Positions 18,352 through 28,151 of a DNA stretch of 64,000 bases are shown here, in pieces. Within the stretch, counting starts at the first letter, position 1. Every line of letters starts with the position of its first letter. The stretch comes from [Clostridium] aminophilum DSM 10710 (GTDB lineage Bacteria > Bacillota > Clostridia > Lachnospirales > Lachnospiraceae), in the NCBI RefSeq assembly GCF_000711825.1, contig NZ_JONJ01000010.1:83564-147563 (forward strand). Reading direction: 5' to 3'. The notes beneath the pieces are model-generated. The model was not told the origin of the DNA. It was given only the letters and a program-made list of their open reading frames with translations, and did no database searches. The translations under genes and the position numbers were made by a program.

Positions 18352-18615
18352 ATGGGCGATATTATGGATACACAATACTTCAGGGCCGTTCAGGACCAGA
18401 AGAAGATGGAAGTAGCAGATGTCATCAGACAGGTGTATGAGGCGCTGACCGAGAAGGGATATAATCCGATCAATCAGCTGGTCGGTTATATCATGTCCGG
18501 TGATCCGACCTATATTACAAGCTACAAGAGCGCGCGCAGCCTGGTCATGAAGGTGGAACGCGATGAGATCGTGGAAGAACTGATGAAAGCTTACGTGGAA
18601 ACGAAGCTCTCATGA
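18352..18615 (+). CDS. IreB family regulatory phosphoprotein
   Basis: UPF0297/DUF965 protein of 87 residues; in enterococci IreB is a substrate of the IreK kinase and affects cephalosporin tolerance. The conserved centre [20 protein letters not shown] and the ending [12 protein letters not shown] are unmistakable. ATG at 18352 has AAAAGG 11 bases upstream; an ATG four codons later is also possible. The ireB-ruvX-DUF1292 order seen here is widespread in Firmicutes. Confidence 0.9.
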   Translation: MGDIMDTQYFRAVQDQKKMEVADVIRQVYEALTEKGYNPINQLVGYIMSGDPTYITSYKSARSLVMKVERDEIVEELMKAYVETKLS

Positions 18616-18856
18616 CGGAGATAAATGAGAAACTCAGGTGCGAATGAAAGGCCGTGCGGCCCGATCCTGTGACGGGGATATGGGGCATGGTCTCGTTTGC
18701 GTGATAAGAATCTTTTTGTGCAGTCTTTCCTCTGATAGGAACGGAAAACGGTTCGATAGTATAGATAATGAGCAGGATACCGCATCCCGGGGACTGTCGT
18801 CCGCGGGTTATGCCGGTGTGACGTGAAAAAGCAAACGGAATAAAGGAAAACTGAAT

Positions 18857-19279
18857 ATGAGAGTAATGGGACTGGATTTCGGGTCCAAAACGACCGGTGT
18901 GGCGGTCAGTGACGCGCTGGGAATCACGGCGCAGGGAGTTGAGACGATTACAAGGCCGGATGCGAATAAGCTTCGCAGAACCTGTGCCCGGATCGAGGAA
19001 CTGATTCGCGAGTATGAGGTTGAGAAAATCGTGCTCGGATATCCGCTGAATATGAACGACACCGAGGGGGAACGTGTGGAAAAGACCCGGGAGTTCAAGA
19101 CGATGCTGGAGAGAAGAACCGGCCTTCCGGTCATCTTATGGGATGAGCGGCTGACGACGGTGGAAGCGGACCAGATTCTGATGGAAAGCGGCGTGCGCAG
19201 AGAGAACCGGAAAGCGGTGATCGACAAGATCGCGGCTGTATTGATTCTGGAGAGCTGGATGAATGCGCAGAAGCAGTGA
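18857..19279 (+). CDS. ruvX: Holliday junction resolvase-like RuvX (YqgF)
   Basis: RNase H-fold protein of 140 residues, implicated in 16S rRNA 5-prime end maturation and possibly junction resolution. The family start [16 protein letters not shown], the block VLGYPLNMN and the block [12 protein letters not shown] carry the catalytic acidic residues. It lies between ireB and the DUF1292 gene as in B. subtilis. A degenerate repeat tract follows its stop codon. Confidence 0.93.
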   Translation: MRVMGLDFGSKTTGVAVSDALGITAQGVETITRPDANKLRRTCARIEELIREYEVEKIVLGYPLNMNDTEGERVEKTREFKTMLERRTGLPVILWDERLTTVEADQILMESGVRRENRKAVIDKIAAVLILESWMNAQKQ

Positions 19280-19350
19280 GCCACAGAAAACGTGAGCCGC
19301 AGAAGCAGTAACTCGCAGAAGCCGTGAGACGCGGAAGCAGTGACCGGCAA
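19262..19350 (+). repeat. Degenerate repeat behind ruvX
   Basis: Four to five imperfect copies of GCAGAAGCAGTGAGCC-like units of about 18 bases begin in the last codons of ruvX and run past its stop. Confidence 0.5.
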
Positions 19351-19471
19351 AAAGAGGGCTTCGGCATGCCGGAGGCAGACTGCGCCGGCAGGATACATTT
19401 TTACTGAAATATAAAACATACAAATATGATATACATTTCCGGCGAACGCCGGAGGAGAACGGGAGAATTCA

Positions 19472-19795
19472 ATGACAGATAAGATAAATCATGCGGATTC
19501 CAAACGCGCGGAAGACGCGATCCGTAGTTTTCCGGACCACATTGTTTTTGTGGATGAAAATGGGGATAACGTGACGTTCTATGTGATCGAGCAGACCAGA
19601 ATGAGCGGAATGGACTATCTGCTGGTGACCGATCAGAAGGACGGGGACGGCGAGTGCTGGATCATGAAGGATGTTTCCACGCCGGAGAGCCCGGAGAGCG
19701 CGTACGAATTCGTGGAAGACGACGTCGAGCTGGACGCGGTATTCCGCATTTTTGAAGAACTGATGTCGGATTCCGGCATTGACATTACAAACTGA
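19472..19795 (+). CDS. DUF1292 family protein (YrzB-like)
   Basis: An acidic protein of 107 residues with the DUF1292 core HIVFVDENGDNVTFYVIEQTRMSGMDYLLV and the downstream MKDVSTPES. No biochemical role is established for the family. Its placement after ireB and ruvX is conserved. ATG with GGAGGAGAACGGGAG-type ribosome site upstream. A second candidate start is not apparent. Confidence 0.85.
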   Translation: MTDKINHADSKRAEDAIRSFPDHIVFVDENGDNVTFYVIEQTRMSGMDYLLVTDQKDGDGECWIMKDVSTPESPESAYEFVEDDVELDAVFRIFEELMSDSGIDITN

Positions 19796-19885
19796 TTAAG
19801 ACATTCATGTCCGAAACGGATTTCGGACCCGGATATAGATATTGTACGTTGTCCGCGGAGCGGACAGATGACACAGGAGGATATT

Positions 19886-21571
19886 TTGAAGAAACAGAAA
19901 GAACAGGAACCGAACCACAATAAGATAAGAATCATTCCGCTCGGCGGACTGGAGCAGATCGGAATGAATATGACCGCGTTTGAGTACGGCGATGATATCA
20001 TAGTCGTGGACTGCGGCATGGCGTTCCCGAGCGACGATATGCTCGGAATCGATATGGTCATCCCGGATGTGACCTACCTGAAGGAGAATATTCAGAAGGT
20101 GCGCGGCTTCGTGATCACCCACGGACATGAGGACCACATCGGCGCGCTGCCGTATGTTCTGCGCGAGATCCCGGCTCCGGTCTACTCGACAAAACTGACC
20201 ATCGGCCTGATTGAGAACAAGCTGAAAGAGCACGAGATGCTGCGCTCCACCAAGAGAAAGGTGATCCGCCACGGACAGTCCGTAAATCTCGGATGTTTCC
20301 GCGTGGAGTTCATCAAGACCAATCATTCCATTCAGGACGCGTCCGCGCTGGCGATCTTCTCGCCGGCCGGAATTATCGTCCACACTGGTGACTTTAAGAT
20401 CGATTACACTCCGGTATTCGGCGAGCCGGCGGATCTTCCGCGCTTTGCCGAACTCGGCAAAAAGGGCGTTCTCGCGCTGATGTGCGATTCCACGAACGCG
20501 ATCCGTAAGGGATTCACGATGTCGGAAAAGACGGTCGGACAGCGGTTTGACTCGATCTTTTCGGAGCATCAGAACCAGCGTATCATCGTTGCGACTTTCG
20601 CGTCGAACGTCGACCGTGTGCAGCAGATCATCAACTCCGCATACAAATACGGCCGGAAGGTTGTCGTTGAGGGCCGGAGCATGGTCAATGTCATCGGCGT
20701 TGCGACCGAACTCGGATACATCAACATCCCGGAGAACACACTGATCGACATCGATCATCTGAAGAATTACAAGCCGGAAAAGACCGTGCTTGTCACAACC
20801 GGCAGCCAGGGAGAGTCCATGGCGGCACTCTCCCGTATGGCAGCCAATATTCACAAGAAGGTATCCATCCGCCCAGGCGATGTCATCATTCTCAGCTCGA
20901 CCCCGATTCCGGGAAATGAGAAGGCGGTAGCCAATGTCATCAATGAGCTTGAGGCAAAGGGCGCAGAGGTCATCAATCAGGACACTCATGTTTCCGGACA
21001 CGCCTGTGAGGAAGAGATCAAACTGATGTATTCCCTGGTGCGCCCGAAGTACTCCATTCCGGTGCACGGAGAGTTCCGGCATCTGACCGCGCAGAAGCAC
21101 ATCGCAATCTCGATGGGCGTTCCGAAGGAAAATGTTGTCACCATGCAGACCGGCGATGTGATTGAGATCGGCGAGGAAGGCTGGGAACTGAAGGATCATG
21201 TTCAGGCCGGCGGTGTTCTCGTGGACGGCCTTGGCATTGGTGATGTCGGCAACATTGTCCTTCGCGATCGTCAGAATCTTGCGGCAAACGGTATCATCAT
21301 CGTGGTTCTCACGCTGGACCGCGCGTCGAATCAGCTTCTTGCGGGGCCGGATATCGTCTCCAGAGGTTTCGTCTATGTGCGTGAATCCGAGGATCTGATG
21401 GGAGAAGCGCAGAATATCGTGGACGATGCCGTTCAGGACTGCCTTGACCGCAATATCAGCGACTGGGGTAAGATCAAGCACGTGATCCGCGACAGCCTCA
21501 GCGGCTATCTGTGGAAGAAGATGAAACGAAACCCGATGATCCTGCCGATCATCATGGAAGTCGACGAATAA
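19886..21571 (+). CDS. rnjA: Ribonuclease J
   Basis: Metallo-beta-lactamase/beta-CASP ribonuclease with endonuclease and 5-prime exonuclease activity, central to RNA turnover in Firmicutes. Metal motif THGHEDHIGALPYV (about residues 74-87), HTGDFKID and the beta-CASP motifs (VTTGSQGE, SGHA) are present. TTG at 19886 is chosen because AGGAGG (19875-19880) sits five bases upstream; ATG at 19868 is in frame but precedes that site. Either way the protein is about 561-567 residues, normal for the family. Confidence 0.94.
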   Translation: MKKQKEQEPNHNKIRIIPLGGLEQIGMNMTAFEYGDDIIVVDCGMAFPSDDMLGIDMVIPDVTYLKENIQKVRGFVITHGHEDHIGALPYVLREIPAPVYSTKLTIGLIENKLKEHEMLRSTKRKVIRHGQSVNLGCFRVEFIKTNHSIQDASALAIFSPAGIIVHTGDFKIDYTPVFGEPADLPRFAELGKKGVLALMCDSTNAIRKGFTMSEKTVGQRFDSIFSEHQNQRIIVATFASNVDRVQQIINSAYKYGRKVVVEGRSMVNVIGVATELGYINIPENTLIDIDHLKNYKPEKTVLVTTGSQGESMAALSRMAANIHKKVSIRPGDVIILSSTPIPGNEKAVANVINELEAKGAEVINQDTHVSGHACEEEIKLMYSLVRPKYSIPVHGEFRHLTAQKHIAISMGVPKENVVTMQTGDVIEIGEEGWELKDHVQAGGVLVDGLGIGDVGNIVLRDRQNLAANGIIIVVLTLDRASNQLLAGPDIVSRGFVYVRESEDLMGEAQNIVDDAVQDCLDRNISDWGKIKHVIRDSLSGYLWKKMKRNPMILPIIMEVDE

Positions 21572-21616
21572 AACGGCAAAAGATCGAAAAAACGCATTTC
21601 GGAAAGGAGAAGAACC

Positions 21617-22045
21617 TTGAGTGTGATCAAAGAACTGAACCGCATTATGTCTGCGATTCTCGGGACCTCAATCCGTCTTCTCCTGATCCTGATGGTGGTG
21701 TTCCTTCTCTATGAAGGCTCGGTCCGCGGCTACCGGTTCGGCTACCGGCTGTTCTCACCGGATACCTGGAATGAACAGCAGGGGATCGCCGAACTCCCGG
21801 CGCTGGACCGCGATTTCGAGGTGCATAAAGGGGAAACGATCGAGGAGATCGCGGCAGATCTCGCCGATCAGGATCTCATCTGGAACCGGAATGCCTTCTG
21901 GCTGACCGCTCGCTTCTATGAGTACAAGCCCCAGCCGGGCGTCTACCGGATCAACCGGAATATGAATATCCGTGAGATTCTGGATACGATTTCCGGAATG
22001 GGCACCGAAGAAAAGGATACAAAGGAAATATCAGCAAAATCATGA
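21617..22045 (+). CDS. Short MltG/YceG-like membrane protein
   Basis: A 142-residue protein with one transmembrane segment (IRLLLILMVVFLLYEG) and a following region resembling the LysM-like start of endolytic transglycosylase MltG (FEVHKGETIEEIAADLADQDLI, PGVYRINRNMNIREILDTI). The catalytic transglycosylase part is absent, so cutting of glycan strands is not expected. Similar stubs exist in Lachnospiraceae genomes. TTG start with AAAGGAGA six bases upstream. Its stop overlaps trmR by four bases. Confidence 0.75.
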   Translation: MSVIKELNRIMSAILGTSIRLLLILMVVFLLYEGSVRGYRFGYRLFSPDTWNEQQGIAELPALDRDFEVHKGETIEEIAADLADQDLIWNRNAFWLTARFYEYKPQPGVYRINRNMNIREILDTISGMGTEEKDTKEISAKS

Positions 22046-22683
22046 TTACAGATCAGCGAATCAGGGATTACATCGGATCGCTGGACCGCGGAAATGGAGC
22101 ACTTCTCGATGCGATCGAGGAGCGCGCTCTCCGGGATCGTGTTCCGATTGCAAAAAAAGAGACACAGGCACTGTTAAAGACGATGGTGGTACTGACCGGG
22201 CCGGAGAAAATCCTGGAAGTCGGTACTGCTGTCGGCTTTTCTGCGCTTCTGATGGCCGGTGTTATGCCGGAACACTGTCATATCACAACGATCGAAAAAT
22301 ATGAGAAGCGGATCCCGGAGGCGAAAGCCAATTTTGCCGCGGCAAAGATGGAGGACCGGATTACCCTTCTGGAAGGGGACGCCGAAGAAATCCTTGCGGG
22401 GCTGGAACCCGGATACGGACTGATCTTCATGGATGCGGCAAAAGGCCAGTACATCAACTGGCTTCCGCAGGTGCGGCGGCTTCTTGTGCCGGGCGGTCTT
22501 CTGATCTCCGACAATGTCCTGCAGGACGGAGAGACTGCCCTTTCCCGTTACGCGGTCGGAAGACGCGACCGCACGATTCACACAAGAATCCGGGAGTACA
22601 TCTGGGAACTGACGCATTGCGATGATTTTGAGACGGCCATTCTTCCGGTGGGAGACGGCGTTGCGCTGAGCGTGAAGAAGTGA
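22042..22683 (+). CDS. trmR: tRNA 5-hydroxyuridine methyltransferase TrmR (O-methyltransferase)
   Basis: SAM-dependent O-methyltransferase that converts ho5U34 to mo5U34 in tRNA in the B. subtilis homologue (YrrM). Motif I EVGTAVGFSALLM, acidic TIEKYEKR and metal-site FMDAAKGQY and SDNVLQDG are visible in the 213-residue protein. The next gene encodes a U32 protein of the kind that makes ho5U34, so the two steps sit together. ATGA overlap with the upstream gene indicates coupling. Confidence 0.88.
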   Translation: MITDQRIRDYIGSLDRGNGALLDAIEERALRDRVPIAKKETQALLKTMVVLTGPEKILEVGTAVGFSALLMAGVMPEHCHITTIEKYEKRIPEAKANFAAAKMEDRITLLEGDAEEILAGLEPGYGLIFMDAAKGQYINWLPQVRRLLVPGGLLISDNVLQDGETALSRYAVGRRDRTIHTRIREYIWELTHCDDFETAILPVGDGVALSVKK

Positions 22684-22738
22684 AAAAAAGAGATATTATT
22701 CGAAAAGAACGATATAATAGATACAGTAGGAGAATTTG

Positions 22739-23971
22739 ATGAAAAAACCAGAATTACTGATTCCGGCCGGAAGCCTGGAAGTGATGAAGACAGCAATCCG
22801 ATACGGAGCAGATGCAGTATACTGCGGAGGCGAGGAATTCAGCCTGCGCGCGAAAGCCAAGAATTTCAGCGACGAGGATCTGGCGGAGGGAATCCGCTAT
22901 GCCCATGAGCACGGTGTGAAGGTTCATATCACCGCGAACATTCTCGCACATAATTATGATTTCCCGGAAGTCGAAGAATTCATGAAGAAGATGAAGGAAC
23001 TGAAGCCGGATGCCATGATCATCAATGATCCGGGAATCTTCATGACCGCAAGACGGATCTGCCCGGAAATCGACATCCATATCAGCACCCAGTCCAGCAG
23101 TACGAACTACGAGACATTTAAGTTCTGGCATGATCTCGGCGCAACCCGCGTGGTGGCGGCGCGAGAGCTCTCTCTCGAGGAGATCCGTCAGATTCGTGCG
23201 AAGGTGCCGGAGGATCTGGAGATTGAGGCCTTTGTGCACGGAGCAATGTGTATGTCTTACTCCGGCCGCTGCATGCTGAGCAATTTCTTCACCGGCCGCG
23301 ACGCGAACCGCGGCGAGTGCACGCATCCGTGCCGCTGGAGATACTCCATCGTGGAGGAAACCAGACCGGGTGAGTACATGCCGGTTTATGAAAATGAGCG
23401 CGGAACCTACATTTTCAACTCCAAGGACCTCTGCATGATCGACTACATCCCGGAGCTCTGCGAGGCAGGCATTGATTCCTTCAAACTGGAAGGAAGAATG
23501 AAGACGGCGCTCTATGTGGCAACCATCGCCAGAACCTACCGCAAAGCGATCGACGATTATTATGAGGATCCGGAAAAATACCGCAGAAATCTTCCGTGGT
23601 ACCGCGATGAGATCGCAAGATGCACATATCGCGAGTTCACGACCGGCTTCTATTTCGGGAAACCGGATACGAACGCGCAGATCTATGACAGCAATACCTA
23701 TGTGAAGAATTACACCTACCTCGGTACGGTGCGCAGTCTGGAGGAGGACGGAACAGCGGTCTTCGAGCAGAAGAACAAGTTCTGCGTCGGCGATGCGATC
23801 GAGATCATGAAGCCGGACGGCACCGATCTCACCGCAAAAGTTCTGTCGATCCGCAACGACGACGGGGAGGAACAGGATTCCGCGCCGCATCCGCTTCAGA
23901 ATCTTCATGTGAAGCTGGATCAGAAGGTGGAAGAAGGCGATATTCTTCGCGTGGAAGCTGCCGCGGAGTAA
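22739..23971 (+). CDS. trhP: U32 family tRNA hydroxylation protein (TrhP-type)
   Basis: Member of the U32 peptidase-like family; relatives (YegQ/TrhP, YrrO) are needed for prephenate-dependent hydroxylation of U34 in tRNA. The signature EAFVHGAMCMSYSGRC and the following cysteines (RGECTHPC) provide the Fe-S ligands. The N-terminus ELLIPAGSLEVMKTAIRYGA is typical. The 410 residues match the long U32 form. ATG at 22739 has AGGAGA five bases upstream. The last codons lie inside the first unit of a 38-bp tandem repeat, so the C-terminus may vary. Confidence 0.85.
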   Translation: MKKPELLIPAGSLEVMKTAIRYGADAVYCGGEEFSLRAKAKNFSDEDLAEGIRYAHEHGVKVHITANILAHNYDFPEVEEFMKKMKELKPDAMIINDPGIFMTARRICPEIDIHISTQSSSTNYETFKFWHDLGATRVVAARELSLEEIRQIRAKVPEDLEIEAFVHGAMCMSYSGRCMLSNFFTGRDANRGECTHPCRWRYSIVEETRPGEYMPVYENERGTYIFNSKDLCMIDYIPELCEAGIDSFKLEGRMKTALYVATIARTYRKAIDDYYEDPEKYRRNLPWYRDEIARCTYREFTTGFYFGKPDTNAQIYDSNTYVKNYTYLGTVRSLEEDGTAVFEQKNKFCVGDAIEIMKPDGTDLTAKVLSIRNDDGEEQDSAPHPLQNLHVKLDQKVEEGDILRVEAAAE

Positions 23972-24066
23972 GCGGAACCATTTGCGGAATGGAAGCCGCC
24001 GCGGAGTAAGCGGAACTGTTTGCGGAATGGAAGCTGCCGCGGAGTAAGCGGAACCGTTTGCCGAAG
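23953..24066 (+). repeat. 38-bp tandem repeat, three units, starting inside trhP
   Basis: Units start at 23953, 23991 and 24029 with GGAAGCTGCCGCGGAGTAAG-type sequence. The first unit contains the final trhP codons and its TAA stop, so the tract looks like duplication of the gene tail. Units differ at only a few positions. Confidence 0.8.
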
Positions 24067-24151
24067 GAATGGCCCGCAGTAAGCGGATGGCGTGAGGTTT
24101 GCCGGCTCTGCCGGCGGGCAAAGAGATAAAGAGAATAACGGGGGTGGAGAA

Positions 24152-25021
24152 ATGATCAGGATATTTGAACTGATATCGGCGGGATGCCTTGTATACGCGG
24201 CAATCCTGGCCGTATATTCCGGTCTGACCACCTCCTTTTTTGTGTTCTGGCCGCTGATGAGCATCTTGTTCGCGGGACTTTCCCTCTGGATCCGCTACAC
24301 ACAGACGAGTCCGGTGGAACTTCAGACCAAAGTTCGCGTGATCACCATCATGGCTGCGGCAGCGGCCGTGTTTCTCGCCGCGGAGGCGGTGATTTTCATC
24401 GGGCTTCTCCGGTCTGACGATCGTTTCGGGCCGGAAGACAAAAAGCCGAAATACTGCATTGTCCTGGGGGCCGGACTCAAAGACGGAAAGCCGTCCGTCT
24501 CACTTGAACGCCGGCTGGAGCGGGCCTATGAGTATCTTCAGGAGAATCCGGGAGTCATTCTCGTTCTGTCCGGCGGAAAAGGGAAGGACGAGAATATTCC
24601 GGAGGCGGAAGCGATGCGCGTCTGGATGATGGAACATCATGTTCCGGAATACTGTTATCTGATCGAAAACCGTTCGGAAAACACGGTGCAGAATATCGAG
24701 TGCAGTCTTGAAGTGATCCGGAAACATGTCGAGTCCAGGACACTCGTTCCGGTCCGCGTGACGATCCGGAGCAATGGGAAAGACGGTCCGCCGGAGGAAA
24801 AGACGATGCCCGAAGAACGGGAAGCGGAACCGTACCAACTTCCGCCGACGGCCGTTCTGACCAGCGATTTTCATGTCTACCGGGCACTGAAAATCTTTCA
24901 GCGAACCGCGGGCGTGACGTGCGCGGGCATCCCTGCGAAGACCGACCCGGTGATGTCGCTTCATCTCTGGGTGAGAGAAGGAGTGGCGCTGTTAAAGGAT
25001 AAATTTGTCGGAAATATCTGA
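24152..25021 (+). CDS. YdcF/DUF218 family membrane protein
   Basis: A 289-residue protein with three hydrophobic segments near residues 8-28, 34-50 and 70-90 followed by an extracytoplasmic DUF218 domain. Family motifs are YCIVLGAGLKDGKPS, LVLSGGKGKDE, ENRSENTVQNI and LTSDFHVYRALKIF. Relatives (ElyC, SanA) act in envelope integrity, but the chemistry is unproven. ATG at 24152 follows GGGGGTGGAG. An upstream in-frame extension to 24092 lacks a ribosome site. Confidence 0.85.
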   Translation: MIRIFELISAGCLVYAAILAVYSGLTTSFFVFWPLMSILFAGLSLWIRYTQTSPVELQTKVRVITIMAAAAAVFLAAEAVIFIGLLRSDDRFGPEDKKPKYCIVLGAGLKDGKPSVSLERRLERAYEYLQENPGVILVLSGGKGKDENIPEAEAMRVWMMEHHVPEYCYLIENRSENTVQNIECSLEVIRKHVESRTLVPVRVTIRSNGKDGPPEEKTMPEEREAEPYQLPPTAVLTSDFHVYRALKIFQRTAGVTCAGIPAKTDPVMSLHLWVREGVALLKDKFVGNI

Positions 25022-25109
25022 TTAGCGTGCGGACCGGGCGGAAGGCTTAGGAATCGGCAGCAGAATACAGAATCATAGAGAAAAACAAGGAAAGGAACAG
25101 AGAAATCGG

Positions 25110-28040
25110 ATGAAACTTGAAGAACTTTCGAATTACCGTCTGATCAGAAGAAATACGATTCCGGAGCTGAACGGCGAGGGAATCCTGATGGAACATATCA
25201 AAACCGGAGCAAAATTTTTCCTGGTATCCAATGATGACGACAACAAAGTCTTCACCATTGCGTTCCGCACAAGACCGTCGGACAGCACCGGCGTTGCCCA
25301 CATTATGGAACACAGCGTTCTGTGCGGATCGGAGAAATTCCCGGTCAAGGATCCGTTTGTCGAACTGGTCAAGGGGTCGCTCAACACATTTCTGAATGCG
25401 ATGACTTACCCGGATAAGACCGTATATCCGGTGGCGAGCTGCAATGAGCAGGATTTCCAGAATCTGATGGACGTCTACATGGACGCGGTGCTTCATCCGA
25501 ATATCTATAAGACCGAGAAGATCTTCCGGCAGGAAGGCTGGCACTATGAGGCGGAGGATGAGAACAGCCCCATCACGGTCAACGGCGTGGTCTACAATGA
25601 GATGAAGGGCGCATTTTCGTCCCCGGACAGTGTTCTTGAGCGCGCGACAACCACCGCTCTCTACCCGGATACCACCTACAGCGTGGAGTCCGGCGGTGAT
25701 CCGAAGGATATTCCGAACCTGACCTACGAGCAGTTTCTGAATTTCCACCGCACATTCTATCATCCGAGCAACAGTTACATCTATCTGTACGGAGATATGG
25801 ATATGGCGGAGAAACTGGACTGGCTCGACCGGGAGTATTTATCCAGATACGATCGCAAAGAGATCGACTCGGAGATTCAGTATCAGAAGCCTTTCGACGA
25901 GATCCGTGAACTGCGGGTGCCGTACTCCGTGACGGAAGACCAGCCGACGGACCATGCGGCGTATCTCTCGCTGAACATGGCGATTGACGATAAGATCGAC
26001 AGCACCCTTCACATCGGACTTCAGGTTCTGGAATATGTCCTTCTGGATGCGCCGGGCGCGGTTCTGAAGCGCGAACTGGTGAAGGCCGGCATTGGTGACG
26101 ACATCTACGGCGGTTACGACAGCGGGATGCGCCAGCCGTATTTCTCCGTGGTCGCAAAAGATGCGGATGAGGGACAGAAAGAGGACTTTCTCCGCATTAT
26201 CCGGGAGACACTCGAGAAGACCGCCAGAGAGGGACTCAGCAAACGCTCGCTTCTTGCCGGTATCAACTATTATGAGTTCCGGCTTCGCGAGGCGGATTTC
26301 GGGAGCTTCCCGAAGGGACTGGCGTACGGTCTGCAGTGCTTTGATTCCTGGCTGTACGGCGAGGATCCGGAAATGTACCTTCGGTACAACGAAGCCTTTG
26401 AGTATCTGAAAAAGGCCGTGGATGAGAGATATTTTGAGAAACTGATCCGCCGCTATCTTCTGGACAACCGCTTTGCCGCGGTGGTGATCGCGTATCCGGA
26501 GAAGAATCTGGATGAGAAGCAGGACAGAGAACTTGCGGAGAAAATGGCGGCGTTCCGGGAAAGTCTCTCCTCCGATGAGATTCGCGGCATTGTGGATTTC
26601 GCGAAGGAACTGAAGATCTATCAGGAGACGCCGGATTCCAGGGAAGATATGGAGAAGATCCCGCTGCTCCGCAGAGATCAGATCAAACGCGAACCGGAAA
26701 AACTATCGCTGGAGACGGCATCCGTCAAAACGGCGGATGAGGAGACCACAGTCTTAAAGCACGAATTCTTTACCTCCGGCATTGACTATATGCGTCTTCT
26801 CTTTGAGACAGACCGTGTGCCGTCGGAAGATCTTCCGTATGTGACCTTTCTCAAACAGGTCATCGGATACATTGCGACGGAGAAGTATTCGCTCGAAGAG
26901 CTGAGCGATGAGATGGATCTTGTGACCGGCGGCATCGGCGCCGATATGGTGAACTATGTGGATTTCGACCGTCACAACGAATTCCGCGGCTTCCTTGCGC
27001 TGAACCTGAAAGTTCTGGATGAACGTCTGGAAGACGGAATGGCGCTTCTGGAAGAGATTCTCCTTCGCTCCCGGCTTCACGACACGGACCGCCTGAAGGA
27101 AGTGCTGGATGAGATGAAGTCCCGTCAGCAGACAAAACTGAACAACGCCTCCCATATGGCGGCGGCGCTCCGGGCCGGTTCCTACATCGCGAAAGACCGC
27201 GCCTGGGATGAGATGACCGGCGGCATCACCTACTATGACTTCCTCTGCGGACTCTCAAAGGATTTTGAGTCCCGAAAGGAAGCGATCGCCGATAAGCTTG
27301 CGGAGGTTGCCGGAAAGCTCTTTACGAGAGAGAACCTGACGTTCAGCTTTACGGCGGATCATGACGGAATCGCGCATATGTGCAGGGCGGCGGAGAAATT
27401 TGCCGCGGCACTCCCGAAAGGAAGCGGCGAGACCTTCCCGTTTGAGTGGAAGGAAAATCTGGCCAATGAAGGCTTCCGCGTACCGTCACAGGTGAACTAT
27501 GTGGCCCGCAGCGGCGATTTCCGCGCAGCCGGCTATTCCTATGACGCGGCGCTGAAAGTGCTGAAGGTTATTCTCGGATATGAGTATCTCTGGAAAAATG
27601 TCCGCGTAAAGAACGGCGCCTACGGTGTGATGTTCGGCACCGGCCGCTCCGGAATCGGAAACTTTGTCTCCTATCGGGATCCGAAACTGCGCGAGACCGA
27701 TGAGATCTACCGCACCGTGCCGGATTACATGGAAAACTTTGCGGCGGATGAGCGCGAGATGACAAAATATGTCATCGGCACGGTCAGCGATCTGGATACG
27801 CCGCTTGCCCCGCAGTATAAGGGACTCCGGGGTGATTCCGCGTACTTCTCTCACGTGACGGACGAAATGCTGACCCGGGAGAGAGGACAGGTGCTCGACT
27901 GCACACCGGAGGATATCCGGCGGCTGGCACCGATTGTCCGGGCGGTTCTGGAGACCGGCGCATTCTGCACCGTGGGATCCGGAAGCGCGATCGATGCGAA
28001 CAAAGAGATGTTTAAAGAGACAAGAAATCTGTTCCAGTAA
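25110..28040 (+). CDS. M16C family zinc metalloprotease (presequence protease-like)
   Basis: A large 976-residue insulinase-family peptidase. The inverted zinc motif H64-x-x-E67-H68 lies in GVAHIMEHSVLCGS, and the distal glutamate is probably in VVYNEMKGAF. The four-domain clam-shell layout of the M16C group (PreP/CYM1-like) fits the length, including the M16C-associated middle region. There is no signal peptide, so it is likely cytoplasmic and degrades short peptides. Located upstream of era, possibly in the same operon. Confidence 0.92.
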   Translation: MKLEELSNYRLIRRNTIPELNGEGILMEHIKTGAKFFLVSNDDDNKVFTIAFRTRPSDSTGVAHIMEHSVLCGSEKFPVKDPFVELVKGSLNTFLNAMTYPDKTVYPVASCNEQDFQNLMDVYMDAVLHPNIYKTEKIFRQEGWHYEAEDENSPITVNGVVYNEMKGAFSSPDSVLERATTTALYPDTTYSVESGGDPKDIPNLTYEQFLNFHRTFYHPSNSYIYLYGDMDMAEKLDWLDREYLSRYDRKEIDSEIQYQKPFDEIRELRVPYSVTEDQPTDHAAYLSLNMAIDDKIDSTLHIGLQVLEYVLLDAPGAVLKRELVKAGIGDDIYGGYDSGMRQPYFSVVAKDADEGQKEDFLRIIRETLEKTAREGLSKRSLLAGINYYEFRLREADFGSFPKGLAYGLQCFDSWLYGEDPEMYLRYNEAFEYLKKAVDERYFEKLIRRYLLDNRFAAVVIAYPEKNLDEKQDRELAEKMAAFRESLSSDEIRGIVDFAKELKIYQETPDSREDMEKIPLLRRDQIKREPEKLSLETASVKTADEETTVLKHEFFTSGIDYMRLLFETDRVPSEDLPYVTFLKQVIGYIATEKYSLEELSDEMDLVTGGIGADMVNYVDFDRHNEFRGFLALNLKVLDERLEDGMALLEEILLRSRLHDTDRLKEVLDEMKSRQQTKLNNASHMAAALRAGSYIAKDRAWDEMTGGITYYDFLCGLSKDFESRKEAIADKLAEVAGKLFTRENLTFSFTADHDGIAHMCRAAEKFAAALPKGSGETFPFEWKENLANEGFRVPSQVNYVARSGDFRAAGYSYDAALKVLKVILGYEYLWKNVRVKNGAYGVMFGTGRSGIGNFVSYRDPKLRETDEIYRTVPDYMENFAADEREMTKYVIGTVSDLDTPLAPQYKGLRGDSAYFSHVTDEMLTRERGQVLDCTPEDIRRLAPIVRAVLETGAFCTVGSGSAIDANKEMFKETRNLFQ

Positions 28041-28151
28041 GACACGAAGCGGCACACCGCAAAGAGGTTGCACTGCAGAGAGGACTGTGTGGCGGTAACT
28101 TCCCGACTGCGGCGGTGACGGCACGGCGGAAGAGAACAGGATGAAGGAGAT

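Noticed and set aside
18638..18826. 62-codon frame between ireB and ruvX
   Set aside because: No ribosome site, no recognisable domain, and composition like the surrounding spacer.
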